Assembly: GCA_003508835.1 (NCBI GenBank)
Contig: PUFA01000164.1
Location: forward strand, 1,674,001-1,738,000
From: Eonycteris spelaea
Taxonomy: Eukaryota; Chordata; Mammalia; Chiroptera; Pteropodidae
DNA: 64,000 nucleotides
Reading direction: 5' to 3'
Shown: one piece after another, positions 35,085 to 46,364 of the stretch
How the letters are laid out: every line of letters starts with the position of its first letter
Numbering within the stretch: the stretch's first letter is position 1
Made by a program: the position numbers and the translations under genes
Notes under the pieces: generated by a model
Told to the model about the DNA's origin: nothing
Databases searched by the model: none
Seen by the model: only the letters and a program-made list of their open reading frames with translations

Positions 35085-35595
35085 TTTATAGGATACCCTT
35101 GACAACTCTACCCTTCTTGAGAAACTCTTTTCTTATTTTTAACAACAGCACATTTCATTGGCTACTTCTTTTAGGCTCCTTTCCACGCTATATTACTTTT
35201 CTACACTATCTATATGTTAGAGAACCTCAGGAGTCATATTTTAATGACTCTTAAATTTTTAGTCCATATTAGTCCTCTCCTGTTAGACCCTACTATGCAC
35301 TTGACATCATTACATCATTTCTATATTGGCATCCCAAGTATATAGAAAATATCAATTTGGAAATATTCCTTCCCTTTGCCAGTAAACATGATTGTGCCCT
35401 AAGTTTCACTCTCTCAGTGGATAGTGCAGCACTTACCGTGTCTTCAAATCCTACACTGGAAAAGTAAGCATTGACCTGTCCTTTCTTCCTGTTCTTCAAA
35501 TCCAGCCCAGCATCAAATCTTGTCCGTCCAGAGTATCATATCTTCTAATCTCTGTTTACCTTGCCGCTAACAGAATTCATGTCAAATCATAAACC
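35085..35595 (+). mobile_element. LINE-2 fragment, forward, left half of a split element
   Basis: TTCTACACTATCTATATGTT, GTCCTCTCCTGTTAGACCCT, TTGGCATCCCAAGTATATAG and AAATCCAGCCCAGCATCAAA follow the L2 ORF2 C-terminal part. The element resumes at 36365. Confidence 0.62.
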
Positions 35596-36364
35596 AACCC
35601 AAACCTTGTTTTTTTTTAAATAAAAAATTAACATAAAATCAATAATCTAAAAGCCAATTCATAAAAATCTTAAGGCCAAAATGGAAATTCACTCCAACAC
35701 ATTTATGTTACACACTTCTATAGTTTTTAGCATATTGTGGTGCATAGACAGTTTCAAGAGATTTTGAGGACCTTTTTAATTGTCTATGAGATGATTCATA
35801 GTAGTTTTAATACAGCTAAATCTTTAGTTGTTTTGCAGTGAATTTATTGATAAAGTTAATCTAAATGTTTATTTTAAGAGTGATTCACATTTCAACCCTT
35901 AAATTCTCAAATATTAGATTCATTGAACTTATTGATAAATTCGTGCTTATAAATTTATTGGTAGTTAGAAATTCTTTCATTTTAAAGTCTTATAATGGAA
36001 AATGCAGAAGACATTCTCATTCTCAAACCAGGCAATAGTAAAATAATCAAGAATATATTAGATTGTGGCTTGCCAGAGTGAAATGGCTCATAATAAATAA
36101 AAAATAAGCTGAATATAAAAATAACAAATTAAAACTTAAGTTGCTTGACTAAAACATCTCAAAATTTTTCAGTTTATTAAAACTATCCATTTCAATCAAA
36201 GCATCTGCAAACTTTATGAATAAATAATGCTTTCCAGTAAATTGGTGAATTGACAAATTGACCATTCACATATTAATCATTCAGTGTATTTATGAATTAC
36301 TTTTAAAGATTCAGTCATTCTGTAATTGATATATGTTTTCTCTTGGGCAAATTGGACTAAAATT
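35596..36364. other. About 770-bp AT-rich insert between two L2 halves
   Basis: The flanking L2 halves are nearly consecutive in the consensus (roughly 80 bp missing), so this block looks inserted. It is AT-rich, has short self-complementary words (GATAAATTCGTGCTTATAAA near 35934) and matches no family I know. Confidence 0.5.
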
Positions 36365-37050
36365 ATTTATTATATCTTGATTGGACTATTACAGGTCTTC
36401 CTAACTAGTCTCCCTTCTTCTGTTCTTGTGCATTCTACCAGTCCTCTCTGTACATAGCAGCCTAAATAATCACTTCAAAATGCTATTATGATCAGATCAC
36501 CGGCCATTTAGAGTCTATTAATAGAGTCCCAGTCTACACAGGAAAATCTAATCTCCTTGTCAGAAGCTTTCAGTATCCTTGGTGATCTGACTCCTGACCA
36601 CATCTCCAACTTCATCTCATGCCACTCTTTCTCTGTTTATCACACTTTAGTCAGCTAGATCTCTATCTTGCTACAGAAAACATACAATATTTTCCATTTA
36701 GAGTCTTTGCATTGTTCTCTTTTCCTGAAATATTCTTTTTCTAGTTTTTCACTTAGTTGGTAACCTTTTAAATAAGATATTTATTACTCCCTTAAATAAT
36801 CATTTGTCTAACAATTTTTTATGAAAAACCGTATAGATTATTCTTTATTATAGTAATATATTCCTTTCCTTCAAATTCTACTTCCTCCTGGATTTCCTTT
36901 ATTTATGTATTAGGTGATGTATTTATTGTCTATCTAATTCCCTGTAACATAAATTTCATGAGGAGAAAGAACTTATTTATCTGGTTCAGCATTGTCTCAT
37001 CACAGGGCTTAGGACATGGTTTGTGCTCCCTATATATTTGTTATTCCATA
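36365..37050 (+). mobile_element. LINE-2 3' half, forward
   Basis: A clear collinear match: GATTGGACTATTACAGGTCT, CCTAACTAGTCTCCCTTCTT, ATAGCAGCCTAAATAATCAC, TGGTGATCTGACTCCTGACC, ATCTCATGCCACTCTTTCTC, AGTCTTTGCATTGTTCTCTT and a GGACATGGTTTGTGCTCCCT ending. Confidence 0.86.
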
Positions 37051-37479
37051 AAATAAATACAATAATATGATATTTGGGGCAATAAAAAATACATAGAAAT
37101 GGACTCTAATAGAAAAATAATGGAATCCAGAATCTATCATATCAGTATGCTTAATATCAAGGTTAAAATTCCACAGCAGATTATTAAATAAATAATTTTT
37201 AAGCAATACAAAAGTAATATTGATAACTAACATCTTTGCTTAAAAATATTCTTTGAAAATTATATTGACTTACTATATTCTGATTTGGTCTTTAGAACAA
37301 TGGATGGATGAAGTAACTACTCTCTAAATAGCATATTTTTATTTTAGTTTATATTTAGCAAAATATTTTATGGCATTATGAATAAGGTGGATAAATAGAC
37401 ACTAGATTATATTATAAGATGTGGATTAATGGCTATTTGAGAAACCCTCTCAGAAAATGAGTATTTATTAATTAGGTGC
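37051..37479. other. Unassigned stretch
   Basis: AT-rich; nothing recognised. Confidence 0.5.
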
Positions 37480-37685
37480 TGTCAACCTGAAAGGATTGCT
37501 CCAGGGTATGTCATAGGATTATATTTAGGCTTTATGCTATTTAACATTTTTAAATGTCAAAATATATCCAAAGATATAGAAAGCATTCAGTCAAAAGTTA
37601 CAAAGCAGGAAAGATTGTTAAAATATTCGATGACAGGAACGGAATAAAAGTACATAAAATTAGGCTAGAATAATGAGCTAAACCA
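37480..37685 (+). mobile_element. CR1/L3-like LINE fragment, forward
   Basis: TTGCTCCAGGGTATGTCATA, TATGCTATTTAACATTTTTA, AGTCAAAAGTTACAAAGCAG and AATTAGGCTAGAATAATGAG follow the CR1/L3 RT segment that contains the QG.vLGP-LF.lFiNDl and fADDtkl motifs. It is badly decayed. Confidence 0.52.
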
Positions 37686-37693
37686 AGCCATAT

Positions 37694-37998
37694 TGTTGCA
37701 GAAAAATCAGACTGGTGAGAAACCAAGCACCACTCAGGGAGTTGGAGAACTCAGGTCTATTATGCTGACAGTCATAGAAGAGCTAGCGCTCTGAAGATCT
37801 GGGCCCCGAGCTCAGAATAACCTTACTTTTTCAGAGCTTAATAAGCCCTGTTATCAAGACAGAACAAGCAAAGGGGAGAGTGAGTCCTCAGTTGATCTTG
37901 AGGTCACACTACGGCCTATGTAGGCAAGCATGTCTACAGAAGCAGAACAAAGAGCTGGTTAAAAAGCTAGCCATTTGAGTAGAAAATTCCTCTTCAAT
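37694..37998 (-). mobile_element. Possible LTR remnant, reverse
   Basis: GAGAAACCAAGCACCACTCA, GGAGAACTCAGGTCTATTAT (decayed reverse AATAAA), AGAGCTAGCGCTCTGAAGAT and GGGCCCCGAGCTCAG resemble the U5/R side of an antisense LTR. G+C rises here above the background. The family is unknown. Confidence 0.4.
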
Positions 37999-38018
37999 AT
38001 AAGGTTTATTAACAACAA

Positions 38019-38152
38019 TTTTTTTTTTTTTTAATGCCTACAGCACTAGGTCTTCCTAGGTGGCCTCCCATCCAAGTACTAACCAGGCCCAACCCTGCTT
38101 AGCTTCCAAGATCAGAGATATCAGACATGTTCAGGGTGGCATGGTCATAGAC
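38019..38152 (-). mobile_element. 5S rRNA-derived SINE (MEG-R-like), reverse
   Basis: Read on the reverse strand, 38152 to 38036 is a 117-base copy of 5S rRNA, against about 121 for the parent gene. It starts GTCTATGACCATGCCACCCT and ends with a GTGCTGTAGGC-type 3' end. An A tail (T14 forward, 38019-38033) follows. The Pol III internal control region is well kept: box A TAAGCAGGG and box C GGTTAGTACTTGGATGGGAG. Divergence sits mainly outside these boxes. Fruit-bat MEG-RS/RL elements have this design. A plain 5S pseudogene is the alternative. Confidence 0.92.
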
Positions 38153-38699
38153 TAAATAAATATTTTAAATTTATATTTGCAATTTAAAAACTTAGGTGTT
38201 AGGTGAGAGAAGACTGACAGCTCTTTGAGGGATGGCAGGTAGGACACGTCAGTGGAATTCCAGATTAACCAGAAGTTGCCCACTTGTGGTTGTAAGGATA
38301 AAAGTGGAAATTGGAAAAGAGGTTCTATTAATAGAAACATAGGGTCCAGACAAAGAGAGAGACTTGGTCTATTCCAATATTCATGTGTCCAACCACTAAG
38401 GAATAGTATATCTAATTCTAGGCTCTACATTTTGAATATGAAATCATGAAACAAAAGCTTATCTAGAAGGTAAAAATGCCTGGGAACTGTTATTTATGCA
38501 AAATGTATTTGAAACTGTAGACTAGAAGACTAGGCAGATATGTAACATGAAAAGAAAGTTTGGAGAATAATCTTAAAAATTTTTTTCAAACATAAAAATT
38601 CCTGGTTTTTTATAGCTAAAAACTACTTTTAAATTGTTAAGCAAAGAAATAAGAATATTAGTTAATAAGAACAAAAGTTACGTGTAGAATGGGAGTCTT
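38153..38699. other. Unassigned stretch
   Basis: Nothing recognised. Overlapping 60-odd codon frames on both strands (38152-38449) are unsupported. Confidence 0.45.
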
Positions 38700-38955
38700 G
38701 TAATGATAAAAGCCATCATTTATTAAGGACTTACATACCATGAGCTATGGAAGATAGTTTGCATGTATTATCTCATATCACTTTCACAGAATATCTTTAA
38801 AAATGGATATTGTTGTTCTTATCACATAATTAGCAATGGAGGCACAAATTATTTAATAATTGTTCCAAAGTTCAGAGTAAAAAAAAGACGTATTGGAATT
38901 CGAGCCCAAATCTGTTGGACTCTCTAGTCCATACTGTTTCCAATATAATAGACTG
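38700..38955 (-). mobile_element. MIR SINE, reverse
   Basis: CATCATTTATTAAGGACTTA, GCATGTATTATCTCATATCA, ACATAATTAGCAATGGAGGC, TATTGGAATTCGAGCCCAAA and TCTGTTGGACTCTCTAGTCC follow the full reverse MIR. Confidence 0.8.
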
Positions 38956-39177
38956 TTTTTTCAGCTTATTTACATTTATTTATATTTTATGGCATTGTAA
39001 TAACTATTAATTACTCTGAGGAAAAGAAATGAGTTTAAGCTGAAATAATAAGTATCGAGTTATGCTGAGAGCCTGGATGCAGAAGCAGAAAATGTCTTGC
39101 AAAGAAAAATTTTTGAAGAAAAAAATGTATTTTCCTCTTAAAATGCCTATATTCATTTTTTAAATGTTAGCAGTAAG

Positions 39178-39642
39178 TTTTTTTATTTTTTATTTTTTTA
39201 ACAGTAAGTCATATATATTTTGCATTGCATGTTCACTGTCCATATTTGACCCTTTTTACACCATCTACCTACTCTCTCCTCCCTCCCCTCCTTCCTTCTG
39301 GTAACCACTAGTCTATTGTTCATGTCCATGAATCTCTGCTTGTTTGTCATGTTTGTTTGTTGTTCTTAGATTTATATCCCACAATAAGTGATATCACGTG
39401 GTTTTCAACTTTTTCTGTCTGGATTATTTTGCTTAGCATGATTATCTCAGGGTCCATCTATGTTGTTGCAAATAACAGTATTTCATCTCTTCTTATGGCT
39501 GAGTAATATTCCATCGTATATATGTACCACAGCTTCCTTATCCAATCATCTATTGTGAGACACTTCAGTTGTTTCCATGTCTTGGCCACTGTGAATAATG
39601 CTGCGATGAACATCAGTGTGCAAATATCTTTTCAGATATGTG
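39178..39642 (-). mobile_element. LINE-1 3' end, reverse
   Basis: After a T-rich stretch (39179-39200, the A tail), antisense L1 landmarks appear: CCTTCTGGTAACCACTAGTC, CTCTGCTTGTTTGTCATGTT, GGCTGAGTAATATTCCATCG, TATATGTACCACAGCTTCCT and GTGAATAATGCTGCGATGAA. This is one of the less diverged L1 copies here. Confidence 0.93.
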
Positions 39643-39829
39643 TAAAATGGCTATATCCATTATTTTCATTTCATACTTTCTGTAGTTACTAAGAAAATAT
39701 TATTCATATCTAAAGTAAATATTGTCTTATGTTCTTACAGAAAACAGTTTCAACTTTAGAATGCCATCTTCAGAAATCCATGAGGTAAATCTCTATTACT
39801 GTTAAATTAACAATTAATACTTGTGTTAT
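39643..39829. other. Unassigned short stretch
   Basis: Nothing recognised. Confidence 0.5.
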
Positions 39830-40012
39830 TACTTCACGGTTTAAAATTTTTCCTCATTTTATTCTCACAAAATCTTTCTTCATTTTACAGATAAGAAATG
39901 GAGAATCAGAAAATTGAAGTGACATATTTGAGGCCATAGAGGAGGCAAGTGTTAGAATGAGAGGATAGTCCAGTACTTCTAACTCCAAATTTTGTGTTAT
40001 ACACCACATAGA
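39830..40012 (-). mobile_element. MIR SINE, reverse
   Basis: CCTCATTTTATTCTCACAAA, TTCATTTTACAGATAAGAAA and GAGGCAAGTGTTAGAATGAG follow a worn reverse MIR. Confidence 0.65.
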
Positions 40013-43000
40013 CTCAAAATAGCAAAGGCAGGAACTTCATATAAAATAACACAAATGCTGTACATGATAAAAAGTAACATTATTGGCAATATCAATACTG
40101 AGATTTTGAATTTAGAAGATAGGCTTCCGTTAATGCCCTTGTACAGCTGAATATTCTCAAAATCATTTGTGATCATAAATTGAGAATCTGTATCATTTTC
40201 AAGGCCATCTTTTTTTTACTTGTCTTTTTACTTTAATAGTGACTATATTCTAGGAGGAGAAATAGCTTTTTAACCATGTTCCTACCTGAAAGAAATTCTG
40301 TTCTGGTTTCTTTTTTTATATATATATAGATTGGTTTTATTACAGCTAAATTGAGCTAATTTATCACCAACTTTGTGGTGAAAATGAACCCTTTATAGAA
40401 ATACAGTTTAAGACTTGGAATAATTATGATTTAACATAACAAATATCTTAAGTATAATTTTTTATAACTAACATTCTCTAGATGTTAAAATCTAGAAGTT
40501 ACAAATCAATAATCCTGGATAATATTAATACCAATTTTTTTAACATTCCAGGAAAACTCTTTGCCCTTTTTAACAAATGAACTGAGATGGAATCTCAAAT
40601 TTATGACACCAAGGCATAGAATGCATTTAAATTCAACGTAAAATTTAAGGTTATATGTAAATAGTTACTATTCTTAACTGTTCTTGAACAGAATAAACTG
40701 TCTAGAATATGGATTGTCCTCTCAAATTACTTATGTCAAAATTTTACCATTCTTTCAAGGTTTTTAAAAAACCAGTAATGAAGTTATACTTCCCAGTCAT
40801 AGCCAAATTAAAAACAGGGATTGTAATTTTGTCTCTCCACATCTAAAACTAACCTTGTAAATTTAATTTTAAGATCATTCTAGGGAGTGGCTGGGCACAA
40901 ATTAAAGACAGATATATTTGAGAGTACGAGAAATGTCTTAGCAGAACATTTTTAAGGGTTTAATGTAAATGTATATGTGCAAAGTATGAGTGTATAACTT
41001 CATGTAATATTTAATTATCCTATCCTGACTAGTCATATCATTGTTTAGCCTGAATTTATTTCTCCTGTGTTCTCATTGTTTTACTTTTTCTTTATTCTCT
41101 ACCATTTCCAAGATTACCATGCAAAAATTAACTTTGGGTGGAAAAAAATAATTTAAAAAACAAAATTATTTGATTTAAAAATCAAAATCAATATTATCTC
41201 CTTTTTTCTTTGATTCCGTACTTCTCTTTAAAAAGATCTTACTATTGTAAATGTTTGTTTAGTAATTGTTATTCAATAATGTTAATGAGTCTGAAATTCA
41301 TTGAAATGGGGGACCACATCATAGCTTAAGAGCATAAAGAACTATATTGGAAATGGAAAAATAAAAATTGATTATTGAATTTTCTATTTTGGTAAAATAT
41401 CATTAAACAGCATGCTATTCAAGAAATAGAGAACAAAATAAAGAAAGCCAGCATGATCTTAGAAAAACTAGCTGACAAAATATGACACCAGCCGAGCAAA
41501 ATGCTCCTAGCCAAGCTAATAGCCCATAGAATGGTGGTAGTATAAAATTTGTTATTTGACTGTGAGACCTAGATTTTCACAGATGCTTCTAAATGTCAGT
41601 ACTTCTACCATGTCACAATGAAAGAAAGGTAAGCCCTTACTTAGATGAAACTAACAGCTGTGTTATCATTGAAACTCATTTTAGGTAAATAGTATGTTGT
41701 AGATTCATGAGGGCATTAAAACAAATTCAGGGATCATGTCATTTGTTCAACTCCATGAGCAGTAGACATATATATTACAAGTCTGGGGTCTGCCATTAAC
41801 AAGACAAGCCCCCATAAATCCTGAGCCAACCAAATCTTTAAGACATTCAATTCTACTGAGCTCAAATAAACTTAGTTGAAAAATGGATTACAAAAAAATG
41901 GATTACTGCTCTATGCAAAACTGAGAACAACTAAAATCACAGTAGAAAGATGAAATTCTATGAGAACATGCCTAAGCATAATTTCAAGCAACACAGCATA
42001 GCCAATGACTGCTGGGAAACCATAGCAACAGGCAGACCAAGCTGGCATGTTAGTAATCTGAGATGGGATGATTCTTGTAAAGGGAGAAAAGCTGAGCAAA
42101 AAGCAGAATCAAGCCTGCAAACATAAAACAAGCATACTTCCTCTCTTAAAGAAAGGAATGCAACCTTATTAGTTATAAGATTCTAATAGATGTCAGCAAT
42201 AATAGGACTGTCATTAAACAAAAATCACACTTGAGTCTCCTATACCTTTAGAACCCATGTATCAGGACTACTTTATAATAAAATAATTTTGGTAAATCAG
42301 TAATTTATCCCCCTTAGATACTATCTGAGAAAAATGTTTCTACCAAAAACAATAATAAAGCATACTAGAATTAAACTCTAACTTTTCCCATGTAAGTTAA
42401 ATGGCAAAGAATTTTATATGGCAATCTACATTTAGAAATTCAAGATGTACAGAAAATGCTATAAGTGATAGCTTTTTTAGGTGGGATGTAAAGATTCAAA
42501 ATATTTAAATAAGTTCTGCATGTCAAAAATGGAACTTCATTTTCTCAATATAAATCCCAAGAACACAAGGAACATATGAATATGTAGAAATGAAAATACT
42601 AAAATTAATTCCATATTTCTGCAAAGGAAAGTACTTTTTTCTTTTCCATGTCCACTATAAGGTATTTAATCAATAGTAAAATGTGAAAAGAACCACTGAC
42701 CACTAATAAGATGTAAGATATACTCTATATTTCTTTCTATTATTACTGTCTTGAATATTTATAAGCTAGACTACACATTTTTCTGCATAAATTAGCTATA
42801 AATCTCAAGTCATATTTTAGCCAAGTAAATACTTCAAGGAAAGATCTTTAAAGACGGAAAAAATGGAATTTCGAAGCCAAATTTTAAGTAAAACTCCCTA
42901 GATAGTATTTTATTTGAGACACTTTGCTGTGCCATCAGTAAAGACAGAATTTTGCATTGAAGATGAGCATTTTAAGAATTAATATCGAAAGCACTTGGGT

Positions 43001-45818
43001 CCATAATTATTTTTTAACAGGATAAAATAATTTTTTTTAAAAACCCGACTATTGTATATAGTTATATTTACATTAGCTTAAGAAAATCAGTACTGTAAAA
43101 ACAACTCTTAATAACTGGTACTCATAAGTAATTATTAATGCAGGTCTAACCTTGACAACACGAAGATATTTTAACTTTTTTACTTCCATTGATTCCTATC
43201 AAATAAACAAGATGAACAAAATATATACAAAGAAACCATTCCTTAATGAAGCAGAAAAGATATCACAACCTCAGTGTACATGTTATATCAAAAAAACTGT
43301 CAAGTACTTTGAAATATGAAACAAAATATAGAGGGACACAAAAATATTACATGTACCTCCTTCCATACAAGGGGAGAGAGAGGGTTAAGGTATCCCTAAA
43401 AGTATCAATATAGTTTCTAAAAGCTACATCCAGTAATTCTCTAAAATATAGACATAGGAGGTCATAGAAGAAATATGGGTGCTGCCTCACTTATGCTCAT
43501 TATATATGCAGGGCAAATTAGAACTAAAGGGAGACAATAGTAAGCTTTTTTTTTTTTTAGTTTGGGACAGGCTTCTTCCCCACCGAAAGAGATTGCCAAA
43601 ATGAATTGCAACAAAGGAGGGAGGGATAACAGTTATCATAACATAAAGACCCCATGAATTAAGAGGCTTTATTATGTGTCCTATCAACCAACTGAATGTA
43701 AATAAACTAGGGAGGCCATGTCTCAAAGGATAATGGACATAAAAGCCTTAGTGCTCCAGGCAACAATTCTAAACTAAAACTGTGGCTGTCCCCAAATGTC
43801 TTCCCTCTATACTACTCCTTTACTTTATTCAGCAAGTGGCTGGCTTGAGTCATAGGTGGGTAATAATAGGGAAGGAACCACATGGTATTATGTGTAGATA
43901 TGATCAAAATTCGAGAGGTAGAGATTGAGATATCAACACAAGAAAAGTGAAAAATATAGTAAATCCGAAAGCGAAAAAGGAACAATTTAGATAATATGGT
44001 TCTCCTTAATTTTTATGTAATAACACATAACATGTTTTCCATAAAGAATGAATCCTACAACTGCAATAACATAACAAATAAATTTAAGAAACAAACAAAT
44101 ACACAACAAAAAAGGAAAGCAGTTTGAGACAAAAGGCAAAAAATTATAGTTAAGGAAAGGCAGGGGCTGATAGTGGCTTAGGTTAATAAATTAAAGGTGA
44201 ATGATATGAGAAGTACTTAGGTTACAGGTAGATATTAGAGGAGAAGTGGGTAGAAATGTAATGGACCCAAAATACAAGGGAAAAGAGTTTTGTGAGCCCT
44301 GTTAATAGTTCATAGCATCCATTTCACCAGTCCTTTTGCTGTTACAATCTGTTTTGATTTATATATTTATCTCTTCCCCAACTAGCCCTTCTGATTCCCT
44401 GAAAACTGGCTCCATTTTTACTTGTAGGACTGATACTAATTAGTCATAAACAACCACGTTAATACTTTCCTCCTTGCCAGATAAGGATCCCAATTTTAAG
44501 CAAGTCAGTACTTGACATGTTTCTGATTAATGATACTGGTTCAGAGGTGGACACACGACAAGATTTGCTGTAACCATACTAAAGAAAAAGACTTATTTCC
44601 AGATGAGAGAAATTTATCTTCTACAAGATATGAATATTTTGTTTATGTTGATTAGGCTGTTGAATAAATGAATCTGTTTTAATATCAGGTTTAAATATAT
44701 TAAATAGAATCAATGGCTTTATAAGTAACTGGCGTATTGAATAAGAACTCAGGATTGATTTGTAAAAGAAACCTTGTTTCATTTCTCAATATCCTTATAC
44801 TTGCACACTATGTCTTTTCCAATTAGTGTTAGGCAATAGAAAAACCTATATTATTTAAGATGCAACACAGTCTTGAAGTGATTATTGAAAATGAACAGTC
44901 TCAATAATTAAAGCTTTGATTTAGATGTAATGATAAATTTGCTCCTTTCCCTCCTTATTCCTCTGCTGGCTAGCCACTTGATGTGGGAGTGAGGGGTATC
45001 ATTTTACTTCTTTTTTCTTTCTCTAAGACTGCTAACTCTGACTTCAAACCAGGTCCAATCAAGAACAGAGAGTTAAGTAGGAAGGAATGTCCTTACACAG
45101 ATTGATAAGTTTCTAAGATGAATTTGTGTTTTCTGGGTCTGGTGTATATTTAAAGATAATTTTTTTCCTCATAGATACTTCAGAAGTTTTTTAGGGACCC
45201 ACATTGGTGATATTTGACTGTACTTAATGGAACATGGGACTTGAATTTCCCTTGAATCCTCCTTTTTAATAATTTCACTCCACTCCTCCTTAGATTCCCA
45301 TTCCTCCTCTGGAAACCTTTATAGAGGCTTTAAACAGGTCTCAGTTTATCTTCCCTTCCTGCATCACTCACCTCTGATGCATGAAAACTCTCAAGTATTT
45401 TACTTGGATGATTTACAGAAGTCAGCCAATTCCAATGCAGCAATAACTTCCCTTATCCCCTCACTCAAGTAGCAAGATTATTTTATCCTTACAATTAGTC
45501 CCTGGATAGGAATCAAGCCCTAGTGTACTCAGCCCAACTAAGTTTACCAAACACATATTAAACTCCTAAACAGAACTAATGAAAGGTATGCTTCTCAGAT
45601 TTAGGAACCCAACAAATATCAACCAGTAAAAATAAAAAGAAACAGATAGCTAGATACCTCATGGTGAAGCTGTTGATTATATCTTTCATATGTCTGTTCC
45701 ATTGTCTGAATAGCCTATGTTCTGTATAATTTCTTCAAAAATACTTCCAAATTCTCTTTCAATGGTGTTTAATAAAAGTAGAATAGGGAAGAGTAATCCT
45801 CTGGGGACAGAATGGCTA
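40013..45818. other. Long stretch without assigned features
   Basis: 5.8 kb in which I recognise no gene, RNA or repeat family with confidence. Small details: TATATATATA at 40318-40328, a near-duplicated ATGGATTAC at 41882-41904, T12 at 43547-43558. Frames at 41911-42099 and 43487-43726 (both reverse) have no domain. Some of it is probably repeat DNA too old to identify by eye. Confidence 0.45.
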
Positions 45819-45829
45819 AGTTAAATCTT
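45819..45829 (+). repeat. Target-site duplication, left copy
   Basis: AGTTAAATCTT; partner of AGTTAAATCCTT at 45980-45991. They flank the 5S-derived SINE and show that it inserted by LINE-driven retroposition. Confidence 0.85.
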
Positions 45830-45979
45830 CATTTTTTTTTTATTTTTATTTTTTTAAACTCCTACAGCAACTGGTCTTTCTAGGTAGTCTCCCATCCAAG
45901 TACTAACCAGGCCCGACCCTGCTTAGCTTCCAAGATCAGATGGGATTGGGCACATTTAGGGAGGCATGGCTATAGACTG
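45830..45979 (-). mobile_element. 5S rRNA-derived SINE (MEG-R-like), reverse, with TSD
   Basis: The reverse strand carries a 117-base 5S body (45977 to 45861) beginning GTCTATAGCCATGCC, with box A region AAGCTAAGCAGGGTC intact and box C GGTTAGTACTTGGATGGGAG intact. An A-rich tail with T interruptions follows (forward T-rich, 45831-45855). Duplicated target bases flank it. The A-tail and duplications distinguish it from a true 5S gene. No second tRNA- or LINE-like module is seen, so it resembles the short (MEG-RS-type) form. Confidence 0.95.
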
Positions 45980-45991
45980 AGTTAAATCCTT
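45980..45991 (+). repeat. Target-site duplication, right copy
   Basis: AGTTAAATCCTT, one base longer than the left copy. Confidence 0.85.
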
Positions 45992-46125
45992 AAATCTTCT
46001 ATTTAACAATCATACAATTTGGGGGCATATACTTAATTTTTGTGTTTTTACCCTTTTCTGCTGTTTCTGGCCTCAGACATGTTTTTCCATCAGTTCAGCC
46101 TTAAATAGATAAGTAGAGAAATGAC

Positions 46126-46152
46126 AGGTGATAGGTGATAGATAGATAGATA

Positions 46153-46215
<63 letters not shown>
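46126..46215. repeat. (GATA)n then (GA)n microsatellite
   Basis: A few GATA units (46136-46153) run into about thirty GA units (46155-46215). This makes a purine-only tract on the forward strand. Confidence 0.97.
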
Positions 46216-46216
<1 letters not shown>

Positions 46217-46364
46217 AGTGATAAATATTTAAATTTAGGCATTGAGAAGACCTAAGGATATAGAAGCAAATGAATTGCTATGATTAAAATCAGTGTGTTG
46301 GCTGTATTGGTGAGTTAGACAACTGGTGACCTCAGTTAGGATAGAGTCTAGGCTTAGGAATATT

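Noticed and set aside
38036..38152. Functional 5S rRNA gene
   Set aside because: Carries many substitutions against 5S rRNA, has an encoded A-tail and no Pol III terminator right after the body; a retroposon fits better.
45861..45977. Functional 5S rRNA gene
   Set aside because: Target-site duplications and an A-rich tail show retroposition, and it lies alone rather than in a 5S tandem array.
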